NCBI GenBank assembly: GCA_050743365.1
Contig: JBOGFI010000118.1
Location: 1-26,604, forward strand
DNA: 26,604 nucleotides
DNA from: JBOGFI01 sp050743365
GTDB taxonomy: Bacteria; Actinomycetota; Acidimicrobiia; IMCC26256; JACDBD01
Direction: 5' to 3'
Part shown: piece after piece, positions 9,091 to 17,483 of the stretch
Layout of the letters: each line of letters opens with the position of its first letter
How positions within the stretch are numbered: position 1 is the stretch's first letter
Notes under the pieces: model-generated
Told to the model about the DNA's origin: nothing
Seen by the model: only the letters and a program-made list of their open reading frames with translations
Database searches by the model: none
Translations under genes and position numbers: made by a program

Positions 9091-9503
9091 TGCCAGAGCA
9101 GGTCCCGGTGCGCGAGGGGCTGTGGGCGACCGACGCCGGCGGCGACGAACACCTCGTCGGCGGACGCTGCGGCGCGTGCGACCGCCACCACTTCCCCCTC
9201 GCCGGCACCTGCCCGTACTGCGGCGCCAGTGAGGTCCGCGAGGTCGCGCTCTCCGGCCGAGGCACTCTGTGGGGCTGGACCGCGGTGACGGCGGCCCCGC
9301 CCGGCTACCGCGGCGAGGTGCCGTTCGGCTTCGGGGTGGTCGAGCTGCCCGAGGGTCTTCGGGTCATCACGCGCATCGACGAGCCCGACCCCGACCGGCT
9401 CGAGTTCGGCATGCCGATGAGGCTGGCGGTCGCGCCCCTGTACGTCGATGACGAAGGACGCACGGTCACGTCGTGGACGTTCGTGCCTGCGGGGAGCAGG
9501 TGA
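9090..9503 (+). CDS. Zn-ribbon/OB-fold (DUF35) acyl-CoA-binding protein
   Basis: The protein has 137 residues; its ATG overlaps the preceding stop (TGATG). It has a rubredoxin-like zinc ribbon with C27-x2-C30 and C41-x2-C44, followed by an OB-fold section with GRGTLWGWTAVTAAPPGY and VPFGFGVVELPEGLRVITR, the DUF35 signature. In actinobacteria such proteins pair with thiolase-like enzymes, as in the steroid side-chain aldolase ChsH2-DUF35/Ltp2 or with hydratases. Here the thiolase gene follows with a 4-bp GTGA overlap, strong evidence that the two products form one complex. On its own the protein probably positions the acyl-CoA and is not catalytic. Confidence 0.92.
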   Translation: MPEQVPVREGLWATDAGGDEHLVGGRCGACDRHHFPLAGTCPYCGASEVREVALSGRGTLWGWTAVTAAPPGYRGEVPFGFGVVELPEGLRVITRIDEPDPDRLEFGMPMRLAVAPLYVDDEGRTVTSWTFVPAGSR

Positions 9504-10651
9504 CTCGCCGCGTCGAGATCGCTGGGACCGGGATCCACCCGTTCGGCCGCTTCGAGGGTAAGTCGGTCACCGAGATGGGGGTGGACGCGGTGCACGCCGC
9601 GCTTGCCGACGCCGGGCTCGACCCCACCCGCCAGGGCTTCGGGGCCGCGTTCTGCGGCACCGTGTACTCGGGTGTCGCCGCCGGCCACAAGGTGCTCGGC
9701 GCACTCGGCCTCACCGGCATGCCGATCGTCGACGTCGAGGCCGGCTGTGCGAGTGGCGGCGCCGCGCTCATGCTGGCGGCGGCCGCGATCCGCGCGGGCC
9801 AGTACGACTGCGTGCTCGTGTTCGGGATCGAGAAGATGCCCAAGGGCATCATCCGCTCCTCGTTCTTCGAGCCGTGGCGGGAGGAGGGGGGCCTGGCGGC
9901 GACGCCGGCCTACTTCGCCCTGCGGGCCCAGCGCCTCATGCGCGAGTCGGGCGTCACCAAGGAGCATCTCGCCCAGATCGTGGTGAAGAACCGCCGCCAC
10001 GGCGTGCAAAACCCCGACGCCATGTTCCGCGCCGAGGTCACCGCCGAGGAGGTCCTCGCGTCACGGGTGGTGTGCGAGCCGCTCCACCTCTGGATGCTGT
10101 GCTCGCCCAACGAGGGCGCGGCAGCCGTCGTCCTGCGGTCGGCGCCTAACGGAGGCGGCGGCAGCAGTCCGGTGACGGTCGAGGCCGCCGCGCTGCGCTC
10201 GCACCTCCCGGGCTCGGTACTGGGCGAGGGCACCCCCCTCAGCGGCCTGGTCGACGACGACGCTCCCTCCCCCACCACGCTCGCCGCCCGGGCCGCGTTC
10301 GAGGAGGCGGGAGTCGGGCCCGAGGACCTCGATGTGGTGGAGTGCCAGGACACCGACGCCGCCCGCGAGCTGATCTCCTACGAGGAGCTCGGCCTCGTCC
10401 CTCCGGGCGGCGCCGGCAAGTGGGCCGCCGAGGGCGTCACCGCCATGACCGGCCCGCTGCCGGTCAACCCCAGCGGCGGGCTGCTCTCCAAGGGCGAGCC
10501 CCTCGGCGCGTCGGCGCTGGGCCAAGTGGTCGAGCTGGTAGCCCAGCTCCGGGGTGAGGCAGGCTCACGCCAGGTGAGCGGCGCCCGGGTCGCGCTGGGT
10601 CACACGGTGGGCCGCGGCGCCAACGCGAGCGTGGTGATCCTGAAGCGGTAG
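9500..10651 (+). CDS. Thiolase-like enzyme (lipid-transfer/SCP-x thiolase family)
   Basis: I place the start at GTG 9500, overlapping the DUF35 stop and preceded by GGGGAG at 9491-9496; an earlier GTG at 9473 would add nine residues inside the DUF35 gene. The protein has 383 residues. C83 in DVEAGCASGGAAL matches the nucleophilic cysteine of thiolases. The usual GHP histidine motif reads KGEPLGAS with E333, and the final motif is GHTVGRGANASVVIL, without the second cysteine. This resembles the DUF35-dependent subfamily that includes retro-aldolases such as Ltp2, so carbon-carbon bond cleavage of a beta-hydroxyacyl- or beta-ketoacyl-CoA is a reasonable inference. It ends 17 bp from the convergent ABC-transporter operon, and no hairpin is seen in that gap. 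Confidence 0.9.
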   Translation: MTRRVEIAGTGIHPFGRFEGKSVTEMGVDAVHAALADAGLDPTRQGFGAAFCGTVYSGVAAGHKVLGALGLTGMPIVDVEAGCASGGAALMLAAAAIRAGQYDCVLVFGIEKMPKGIIRSSFFEPWREEGGLAATPAYFALRAQRLMRESGVTKEHLAQIVVKNRRHGVQNPDAMFRAEVTAEEVLASRVVCEPLHLWMLCSPNEGAAAVVLRSAPNGGGGSSPVTVEAAALRSHLPGSVLGEGTPLSGLVDDDAPSPTTLAARAAFEEAGVGPEDLDVVECQDTDAARELISYEELGLVPPGGAGKWAAEGVTAMTGPLPVNPSGGLLSKGEPLGASALGQVVELVAQLRGEAGSRQVSGARVALGHTVGRGANASVVILKR

Positions 10652-10668
10652 CCGGAGCCCGAGACCAT

Positions 10669-11402
10669 TCACGCGCCGACGCGCTCGTTGTACTCCTGGA
10701 TCACCTCGTCCGATTCCTCCTCGGCGTTCTTCAAGGCCGCCCTCGGCTTCTTCCCCTCGGTGAACATCCGCACCTCGGCCTCCTCGAGCACCGCGCGGAC
10801 GCCGCGGTAGTCGCCGATGACGGCGCCCGCCGACGCGACGTTGTCCTTGCCCGAGACGAGCTGGTCGAAAGCGACTCGGAAGCCGGGGATCTCGGCCCAG
10901 CGCTGCTGCACCACGGGTAGCTCGACGGCGGACTCGCGGATCGGGATGTAGCCCGTGGCGGCGGCCCACTCGGCCGCCGGCTCCGGCTCGCTGAGGAACT
11001 TGGCGAACTCCCAGGCTGCCGCCTGCTCCTCGCGGCTCGATTTGTTCACGATGTAGAGCGCGGCGCCGCCCACGAGCACGCCGCCCGTCCCAGTGGGCCC
11101 GGGCATCGGGCCCACTGCCAGCTCGACATCCGCGAACTGGCCCGTCCCCAGGATCTCGGCGATCGTGCCCAGCGCGCCGGTGCTGTCGACGGTCATGCCC
11201 ACCTGCTCGTTGGCGACGGCGAGGAAGTTGTTGACCAGTGCGAGAAGACGATCTCGACCGGCTCGTCCGCCTTCGCCAACGCCCCCAGCGGACACGATCC
11301 TCCGCCTCCGTGCGCAGCGGCCCCGGCGGTCACCGAGCCGGCCGTCACGGCGGTCACGGTGAGCAGGGCGGCGGCGAACCGGCGGGCGCGCACGCGAGCC
11401 AC
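10669..11402 (-). pseudogene. ABC substrate-binding protein, second copy, internally deleted and frameshifted
   Basis: From GTG 11402 the frame encodes a signal peptide and CPLGALAKADEPVEIVFSHW, matching residues 39-58 of the intact binding protein upstream. It then shifts frame at about 11235-11245 and resumes as LVNNFLAVANEQVGMTVDS, matching residues 278 onward of the intact copy. About 219 residues of the middle, including much of the sugar-binding cleft, are gone. From there to the stop at 10669 the C-terminal half is clean and close to the paralog: both contain GYIPIRESAVELPVV and end YNERVGA. The gene starts 17 bp after the intact copy, so this is the remnant of a tandem duplication. 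A shorter ORF from an internal start may still be translated, but a functional binding protein is very unlikely. Confidence 0.82.
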
Positions 11403-11418
11403 GGCGAGGGCGGATGGG

Positions 11419-12816
11419 TCAGGCGCCGACGCGCTCGTTGTAATCCTGGATCACCGCGTCCGACTCGTTCTTGGCGTCCTCGAGCGACGGCTTGGGCTTC
11501 TTCCCATCGGTGAGCATCCGTGTGACGGCCTCGTCGACGGCGACGCGCACACCCAGGTAGTCGCCGATGACGGGGCCGGCGGTGGCGAGGTTGTTCTTGC
11601 CCTGGAGCAGCTGCTCGTAGCCGATGCGGAAGCCAGGGATCTCGGCCCAGCGCTGCTGGACGACCGGGAGCTCGACCGCCGACTCGCGGATCGGGATGTA
11701 GCCCGTCCCCGCCGACCACTCCGCGACGTTCTCGGCCTCGTCCATGAACTTGGCGTACTCCCACGCCGCCGCCTGCTTCTCGGGGCTGATGTCCTTCGTG
11801 ATGTAGAAGGCGGCACCACCGACGAGCACGCCGCCCTTGTCGGTCGGTCCCGGCATCGGGGCCACGCCCAGCTCGACGTGGGAGAACTGGCCGCTGCCCA
11901 GCACCTGGGCGATGGTCCCGAGGCCGGCGATGCTGTCGACGGTCATCGCCGCCTGCGAGTTGCCGATGGCGAGGTAGTTGTCGATCGCGCTCGCTCCGGT
12001 GCGGGCGTTGGTGATCGCGAGGCCGTCGGCGACTATCTCCGACATCCAGGTGAAGAACTCCCGACCCTGCTTGTTGTCGAACTCGACCTCGGTGGCCCGC
12101 TCCTTGCGGCCGTTGCCGTTGTTCACGTAGGGCTTACCCGACTTGGCCAGGAACTGCTCGAAGAAGAACGCATCGATCTTGAGCGCGAACCCGGCCGGGT
12201 ACCCGCTGGCCTTGATCGCCTCGGCGGCCTCGCGGACCTCGTCGAGGGTCGCGGGCGGCTGTTCGGGGTCGAGCCCAGCCGACCGGAACGCGGCCTTGTC
12301 GTAGTAGAGGACGGGGTTCGACACGTTGAACGGCAGCGCCCACAGCGTGTCGTCGACCGTGTAGTAGTCGATGACCCGCGGCAGGTAGTCGGAGAGGTCG
12401 TAGTCGTCGGCGTCGACGCACGCCTGGATGGGCAGGATTGCCTGGGAATCGATGGCCTGCTGGAGGAACGTCTCGGGGAGCTGGGCGACGTCGGGGAGCT
12501 CACCGGTGGCCAGGGCGTTGCGGAACTTCTCGACCGTGTCCTCGTAGCTGGTCTGGTTGACGAGGTTCACGCGCACGGCCTCCTGGGATGCGTTGAAGGC
12601 GTCGGTCAGGCGGATCAGCGTCTCCTCGTTCGCCCTCGGCATCGAGTGCCAGAACGTGATCTCCACCGGCTTGTCGGCCCGGTCGAGCGCCTTGAGCGGG
12701 CATTTGTCACCCCCGGCGCGAGGCGCAGCACCGCCGGGGACGGCGGCGGCGGCAAGGGCCAGCGCGGCCGCGAGCACGGGCACGAGCAGACGGCGGCGCA
12801 CTCGGATCCTGTTCAT
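11419..12816 (-). CDS. ABC transporter extracellular solute-binding protein (family 1, sugar or glycerol-phosphate type)
   Basis: The product has 465 residues and an ATG start. An Arg-rich N-terminus and a hydrophobic segment (about residues 8-32) form a Sec signal peptide; no clear lipobox precedes C39. The mature part has the family features: VEITFWHSMP, ELPDVAQLPETFLQQ, LWALPFNVSNPVLYYDKAAF, a GVLVGGAAFYI stretch, and AAAWEYAKFMDEAENVAEWSAGTGYIPIRES. This resembles the UgpB/MalE cluster that binds oligosaccharides or glycerol-3-phosphate derivatives outside the membrane. It lies four bases after the inner permease gene and is followed by a decayed duplicate. The ligand is unknown. Confidence 0.92.
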   Translation of the reverse strand: MNRIRVRRRLLVPVLAAALALAAAAVPGGAAPRAGGDKCPLKALDRADKPVEITFWHSMPRANEETLIRLTDAFNASQEAVRVNLVNQTSYEDTVEKFRNALATGELPDVAQLPETFLQQAIDSQAILPIQACVDADDYDLSDYLPRVIDYYTVDDTLWALPFNVSNPVLYYDKAAFRSAGLDPEQPPATLDEVREAAEAIKASGYPAGFALKIDAFFFEQFLAKSGKPYVNNGNGRKERATEVEFDNKQGREFFTWMSEIVADGLAITNARTGASAIDNYLAIGNSQAAMTVDSIAGLGTIAQVLGSGQFSHVELGVAPMPGPTDKGGVLVGGAAFYITKDISPEKQAAAWEYAKFMDEAENVAEWSAGTGYIPIRESAVELPVVQQRWAEIPGFRIGYEQLLQGKNNLATAGPVIGDYLGVRVAVDEAVTRMLTDGKKPKPSLEDAKNESDAVIQDYNERVGA

Positions 12817-12820
12817 GAGA

Positions 12821-13699
12821 TCACCCTTTCACAGCGCCGGCGGTGAGCCCGCGCACGAGCTGCTTCTGGAAGAAGATCAGGAGGATCAACAGCGGGACGG
12901 CGGCGATGATCGCACCGGCAAAGGTCACGTTGACCTCGTCGAGGCTGGTCTGGCGCAGCTGCTTGAGCCCGATCTGTACCGTGCGCAGCCGGTCGTCCTC
13001 GGTCACCAGCAGCGGCCACAGGTACTGGTTCCACGCCGCGAGGAAGGCGAAGACCCCCAGCGCCGCGACCGCCGGCCGGGCCAGCGGCACCGCCACCCGC
13101 ACCATGAACCGCAGGTGCCCGTAGCCGTCCATGGCGGCGGCGTCCTGGAGATCGCGAGGTACCTGGAGGAACGCCTGGCGGAGCAGGAACGCACCGAAGC
13201 CGGTGGCGAGGAAAGGCACCGCCAGCCCCTGATAGGTGTCGAGCCAGCCCAGCGAGTCCATGGTCTGGAGGTTGGTGATGATCGTGATCTCGAACGGGAC
13301 CATCAGCGTGGCGAGGAACGCCACGAACAGCGTCCGCTTGAGCGGGAACTCGAGGAACGCGAACGCGTAGCCCGCCAGGATCGCGGTGACCACCTGCCCG
13401 ATGGTGATGATGCCGGTCACGATGAAGCTGTTGCGCAGGTAGATCCCCAGATGGGCGCCGTCCCAGGCGTCGCCGTAGGTGTGCCACTGCGGATCGGTCG
13501 GGAAGAACCGAGGCGGGCGCGCCCCGAGCTGGTCCGGCTGGAGGAGCGAGTTCACCACCGTGATGTAGATCGGGAAGATCACGACGAACGCCAGCACCGT
13601 GATCAGCACGTAGCGACCGACGAGCTTCCATCGTCGGGCGGCGCCTTCCCGCTTGGGGCCTCCACCCATGTAGAAGTCCTGGCCGCCGTCACCGGGCAT
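12821..13699 (-). CDS. ABC transporter permease (MalG/UgpE type)
   Basis: I choose ATG 13699 (292 residues, MPGDGGQDFYMGG), which overlaps the end of the other permease by 11 bp; an in-frame start at 13723 would overlap it more. About six membrane segments are visible, beginning with LVGRYVLITVLAFVVIFPIYITVVNSL. The EAA loop that contacts the ATPase reads DLQDAAAMDGYGHLRFMVRVAVPLARPAV, with the typical EAA/G pattern. The family member usually has 270-300 residues, so this is full length. It pairs with the MalF-type permease encoded just upstream to form the membrane channel of the importer. Confidence 0.93.
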   Translation of the reverse strand: MPGDGGQDFYMGGGPKREGAARRWKLVGRYVLITVLAFVVIFPIYITVVNSLLQPDQLGARPPRFFPTDPQWHTYGDAWDGAHLGIYLRNSFIVTGIITIGQVVTAILAGYAFAFLEFPLKRTLFVAFLATLMVPFEITIITNLQTMDSLGWLDTYQGLAVPFLATGFGAFLLRQAFLQVPRDLQDAAAMDGYGHLRFMVRVAVPLARPAVAALGVFAFLAAWNQYLWPLLVTEDDRLRTVQIGLKQLRQTSLDEVNVTFAGAIIAAVPLLILLIFFQKQLVRGLTAGAVKG

Positions 13700-14630
13700 A
13701 GAAGACCCTCCGCTCCAGCACACGCATCTGCACGATGGTCAGCAGCAGGGTGATGCCGAAGAGTGCGATGGCAAGAACGGCGGCCGCGCCCGGATCGTTG
13801 CGCTCGCGCAGCTTGGTGAAGATGAAGTAGGTGAGGACGTTCGTCTTCTTGAGCGGGCCGCCCTCGGTCAGCAGATCGATCTGACCGAAGCTCTGGAACG
13901 CGAAGATCGTGCCCACCACCACCGCGAAGAAGATCGTGGGCGAGAGCAGGGGCAGCGTGACGCTCCGGAAGCGCGACCACGGCCCCGCCCCGTCGACCTC
14001 GGCCGCCTCGAGCAGGTCGTCGGGGATCGACTGGAGACCCGAGGACATGAGGATGAACGAAAGACCGAGGTTCTGCCATACGGTCGTGACCGACACTGCC
14101 ACCAGCGCCCAGGTCGGGTTCTGCAGGATCGGCGGCTTCGGGTCGAGCCCCATCCACGGCAGTAGCCCCACCCGTGGGTTCATGAGCGTCCCGAAGATCA
14201 CCGCCGCCACTGCCACCGACGTCGCGACGCTCGACGAGAAGATGGTGCGGTAGATCGCGATGCCGCGCAGCCGCTGGTGCGCGAGCACGGCCAGCGCGAG
14301 CCCGAGGGCGATCCCAACCGGGACGGTGTACAGCGCGAAGAGCACGGTCACCTTGACGCTGTTATAGAAGTCGCTCGACGTCAGGATGTCGGAGTACTGC
14401 TCGAACCCGACGTACTTGCGGGGCAGGTTCGGGAAGGGCGGGTTCCGGTAGAAGCCCAGATAGAAGTTCCTCAGGAACGGATAGAAGATGAACACGCCGA
14501 ACACCAGCAACGACGGCAGCACGAGCGTGTAGCCGAACCCGACCTCGCGCACCCGCCGGCTGAACCGGCGCGGGCGCGGTGTCGTCTCGGTGGGCGGTGC
14601 GGTCGCGGGCGGTGCGGTGGTCGCGGTCAC
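13689..14630 (-). CDS. ABC transporter permease (MalF/UgpA type)
   Basis: The protein has 313 residues with a GTG start at 14630 that overlaps the ATPase stop in a GTGA arrangement. After a Pro/Thr-rich N-terminal tail come about six membrane segments, starting with VGFGYTLVLPSLLVFGVFIFYPFLRNFYLG, the usual first helix of this family. The EAA loop is PDDLLEAAEVDGAGPWSRFRSVTLPLL. It pairs with the permease encoded downstream to make the channel. The compact overlaps show it is translated with its neighbours as part of one importer operon. Confidence 0.93.
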   Translation of the reverse strand: MTATTAPPATAPPTETTPRPRRFSRRVREVGFGYTLVLPSLLVFGVFIFYPFLRNFYLGFYRNPPFPNLPRKYVGFEQYSDILTSSDFYNSVKVTVLFALYTVPVGIALGLALAVLAHQRLRGIAIYRTIFSSSVATSVAVAAVIFGTLMNPRVGLLPWMGLDPKPPILQNPTWALVAVSVTTVWQNLGLSFILMSSGLQSIPDDLLEAAEVDGAGPWSRFRSVTLPLLSPTIFFAVVVGTIFAFQSFGQIDLLTEGGPLKKTNVLTYFIFTKLRERNDPGAAAVLAIALFGITLLLTIVQMRVLERRVFYAR

Positions 14631-15718
14631 TCCTCCACCCGGCGCTCGGTGGCGGGGTCGAACAGGTGCAGGTGGGCGTCATCGAACGTGAGCTTCATGC
14701 GGGCCTGCTCGGCCGGTGGCGGCGCGCTGGCGGGCTGGCGCACGATCACCGGCTGCCCGTCGGCGAGGCGGCAGAACACGTGGCGCTCGTGGCCCAGCGA
14801 CTCGACCACGCTCACCGTCACCGCGATCGGGCCGTCGGCCGCGAGCTCCAGGTGCTCGGCACGCACGCCGACCACCACCTCCTCGAGGGCGAGGCGGTTG
14901 AGCGCCTTGCCCACCGCCGGCGACAGCGCGACGGCGCCGCCCGGTACCGCCACTGAATGCCCGTTCCCCGCGGCGCGCGTCACCCGGCCGGTGACCGTGT
15001 TCATGGGCGGGTTGCCGATGAACCGGGCGACGAACAGGTTGGCCGGGTGGTCGTACACGCCCTGGGGCGGCCCGACCTGCTGGAGCACGCCCTCGTTCAG
15101 GATGGCGATTCGGCTCCCCATCGTCATCGCCTCGACCTGGTCGTGGGTGACATAGATGACCGTCGACGCCAGCCGGCGGTGCAGCTCGACGAGCTCGGCC
15201 CGGGTCTGCACCCGTAGCTTGGCGTCGAGGTTCGACAGGGGCTCGTCCATGAGGAACACCTGGGGCCGCCGGACGATGGCGCGGGCCAGGGCCACCCGCT
15301 GGCGCTGCCCGCCCGAGAGCTGCGCCGGGCGCCGGTCGAGGAGCGCCTCGAGGCCGAGCATGCCCGCGGCCTCGGCCACCAGCCGCTGGCGCTCGGCCTT
15401 GGCCACCCGGCGGGACCGGAGGGGGAACTCGATGTTCCGGCGGACGGTCATGTGGGGGTACAGCGCATAGCTCTGGAACACCATGGCCACGTCGCGGTCC
15501 TTGGCCTCGACGTCGTTTACCACCCCGTTGCCGATCTCGATCACACCCTCGGTGGGCTGGTCGAGCCCCGCGACCATGCGCAGGGCCGTCGACTTCCCGC
15601 ACCCGGACGGGCCGAGCAGGACGAGGAACTCCCGGTCCGCGACCTCGAGCGTGAGGTGGTCGAGAGCGGTGACGGCACCGAAGCGCTTGGTCACCCCCTG
15701 GATGCCGACCCGGCCCAT
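14627..15718 (-). CDS. ABC transporter ATP-binding protein (UgpC/MsmX/MalK type)
   Basis: I place the start at ATG 15718 (MGRVGIQGVTKRFG), giving 363 residues, the normal length; an open frame extends 46 codons further into the CoA-transferase gene but does not look like the family. ATPase motifs are complete: Walker A GPSGCGKST (36-44), Q-loop FQSYALYPHM with Q82, signature LSGGQRQRV (134-142), Walker B VFLMDE (154-159) and switch histidine H192 in THDQ. The C-terminal third is the TOBE-type regulatory domain of carbohydrate importers. It is the first gene of the importer operon, and its start is 20 bp after the CoA-transferase stop, so both could share a transcript. Confidence 0.94.
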   Translation of the reverse strand: MGRVGIQGVTKRFGAVTALDHLTLEVADREFLVLLGPSGCGKSTALRMVAGLDQPTEGVIEIGNGVVNDVEAKDRDVAMVFQSYALYPHMTVRRNIEFPLRSRRVAKAERQRLVAEAAGMLGLEALLDRRPAQLSGGQRQRVALARAIVRRPQVFLMDEPLSNLDAKLRVQTRAELVELHRRLASTVIYVTHDQVEAMTMGSRIAILNEGVLQQVGPPQGVYDHPANLFVARFIGNPPMNTVTGRVTRAAGNGHSVAVPGGAVALSPAVGKALNRLALEEVVVGVRAEHLELAADGPIAVTVSVVESLGHERHVFCRLADGQPVIVRQPASAPPPAEQARMKLTFDDAHLHLFDPATERRVEE

Positions 15719-15738
15719 GGGTGCGGAGATTACGCGGG

Positions 15739-17430
15739 TCAGCGCGTTCGAAGGAACCAGCCGCGCGGGTCCCAGCGCCGCAGGGAGGTGACCTCGTCGT
15801 CCGCCGGCGGCGGCAGCTCGCGGATCGTGGCAGCGACTTGCAGGTCCCAGCCGCACGCGGCGCGGGCGACGGCAACCCGATCGTTCAGATGCTCTTCACC
15901 TGCAGGTACGGCAGTCAGCACCAGCTCGTCGCCGTCGACCTTCTCGAGTGTGCCAAGGTCGGTGACCAGGGCGCGCACGGTACGTCCCGGCGAGGTCACG
16001 TAGCCGCACTCGGCGGGCGTGCGCTCGGGCGTGAGCAACGCCACCACCACCGACTCGGCGGCCACGCTGGCGACGTCGTTGCCACCACCCGAGCCGACCA
16101 GGAACGGGCCGCCGGGCACGAGCGTGGAGTTGACGTTGCCGAACCGGTCGACCTGGGCGCCGCCGAGGCAGGCGACGGTGGTGGTGCCGGGACCGCCGAC
16201 GAGCGCGCCGAGGACGAGGCCGGCGTCTCCGAGCATGATCGAGCTCGGGAAGTTGCGGTGGTTGAGCACGAACGGGTCGGCGGGGGTGGGGTCGTAGCCC
16301 CAGAGGCCGATCTCGGCCGTCAGCTCGACCGCGGCGCCGGCGGCGCGTGCCTGCGCCACGCCCAGCCAGGCGGCGAGGTTGGCGACCCCGGCGCCGGCCA
16401 GCACCGCGTCGGCGCCCAGCGCGATCACCCGCCGTGCGAGGTGACGGGCCCCCCAGACCGCCGCCGTCTCCCACCGGTTGGGTGGGGCGTCGAGGTCGGG
16501 TGGATACGTCGCCTCGTCGGTGCGCCACGACCCGGGGTCGGCCTTGGCCCGCAGGGTCGCGACCCGCTCGGCGCCGAGCCGGTCCAGGTAATCGTCCTGT
16601 GACTCGACGTCGCGGACCCAGTGGCGGATCCAGCCGTCGAAGTCGTCGCCGCGGGTGGCGGCGCGCGCCTCCACCCAGAAGTCGTAGTCCTCGCCGTAGC
16701 TCTCGGCCGGGAGGTCGCGGGTGAACAGCCCGCCCGGGTGCGCGCCCAGCGGCGCCTCGCAAACGGCGCGCACGCGGTGGGCAGGGATGCGCACGTGCTC
16801 CGACCACGGCCGCAGGTCGTCGACCACGCGCTCGACGGTGACGATCGCGCCCCGGCGCGCCGCCAGCGCCCCCCAGACGCCTTCCAGCAGCGGCGGATGG
16901 AGCGCGACGTTGCCCTGGCGGTCCGCGATCGGGGCGTGCAGGAGCGCGACGTCGGGCACCAGCGGCGCGAGCAGCCCGACCTCCCCGAACGGAGTGTCGA
17001 CGCGCGTGTACGCATCGTTCGCCGCCATCGACGACCCCGCGATCGACCGGGTGACGATGGCGGGCAGTCCACGGGCGGCGGCCTCGAGGCGCTGCGCGAA
17101 GGCCAGGAACGACCAGTGCTCGACCTCCACCTCACCCCGCTCGTACGCCCCGGCGAACACCGGGTTGGGCGTGAAGTTGGGGAACGTGTCACCGGAGTAC
17201 CCCGTGACGACCCGGCGCACGAGGCCGCCACGGAAGAAGAGCGTCCCCAGGCTCGAGAGGCTCAGCATCGCCAGCGTGAAGCCGGGATCGCGCCCCCACC
17301 ACTGCCGCACGACCTCGCGCGCCGCCGCCGTCCAGCGGGTGTGACCGACGACGAGGTGGAGCGTGTCGCCGGCGCGCACGTGCTCGGCGACCGCGTCGCT
17401 CAGACTTGCCCGCTTGTCGCTGCTCATCAT
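15739..17430 (-). CDS. Class I CoA-transferase, alpha and beta domains fused
   Basis: The product has 563 residues with tandem ATG codons at 17430. The first half (about 1-290) is a glutaconate CoA-transferase alpha-like domain: GDTLHLVVGHTRWTAAAREVV, GLLAPLVPDVALLHAPIADRQGN and GALAARRGAIVTVERVVDD. The second half (about 320-545) is beta-like: VLAGAGVANLAAW, the TAEIGLWG motif with E373 where class I enzymes have their catalytic glutamate, QVDRFGNVNST and the GSGGGND loop (447-452). In mycobacterial IpdA/IpdB and in glutaconate CoA-transferase the two halves are separate polypeptides. The role may be CoA transfer or, as for IpdAB, hydrolytic ring opening of a CoA-linked cyclic intermediate. 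It lies downstream of the acyl-CoA dehydrogenase at 17484, with a strong hairpin in the gap. Confidence 0.88.
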   Translation of the reverse strand: MMSSDKRASLSDAVAEHVRAGDTLHLVVGHTRWTAAAREVVRQWWGRDPGFTLAMLSLSSLGTLFFRGGLVRRVVTGYSGDTFPNFTPNPVFAGAYERGEVEVEHWSFLAFAQRLEAAARGLPAIVTRSIAGSSMAANDAYTRVDTPFGEVGLLAPLVPDVALLHAPIADRQGNVALHPPLLEGVWGALAARRGAIVTVERVVDDLRPWSEHVRIPAHRVRAVCEAPLGAHPGGLFTRDLPAESYGEDYDFWVEARAATRGDDFDGWIRHWVRDVESQDDYLDRLGAERVATLRAKADPGSWRTDEATYPPDLDAPPNRWETAAVWGARHLARRVIALGADAVLAGAGVANLAAWLGVAQARAAGAAVELTAEIGLWGYDPTPADPFVLNHRNFPSSIMLGDAGLVLGALVGGPGTTTVACLGGAQVDRFGNVNSTLVPGGPFLVGSGGGNDVASVAAESVVVALLTPERTPAECGYVTSPGRTVRALVTDLGTLEKVDGDELVLTAVPAGEEHLNDRVAVARAACGWDLQVAATIRELPPPADDEVTSLRRWDPRGWFLRTR

Positions 17431-17439
17431 CGGCTTTGC

Positions 17440-17472
17440 GTCAGAAAGGGTCCTCTGCGGACCCTAAGTGAC
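17440..17472. promoter_or_regulatory. Interrupted palindrome between acyl-CoA dehydrogenase and CoA-transferase genes
   Basis: The core is AGGGTCC (17447-17453), a 5-nt loop TCTGC, and GGACCCT (17459-17465). Outer arms GTCA (17440-17443) and TGAC (17469-17472) are also complementary, with GAA/AAG between. It ends nine bases before the CoA-transferase ATG on the minus strand. It may attenuate or terminate transcription from the dehydrogenase gene, or be an operator. No T-run is evident. Confidence 0.5.
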
Positions 17473-17483
17473 GCCAGAGCGAA

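Noticed and set aside
11359..12846. Long plus-strand open frame of 495 codons opposite the binding-protein gene
   Set aside because: It mirrors codons of the real minus-strand gene in GC-rich DNA; its translation is Arg/Val/Gly-rich with no family motifs.
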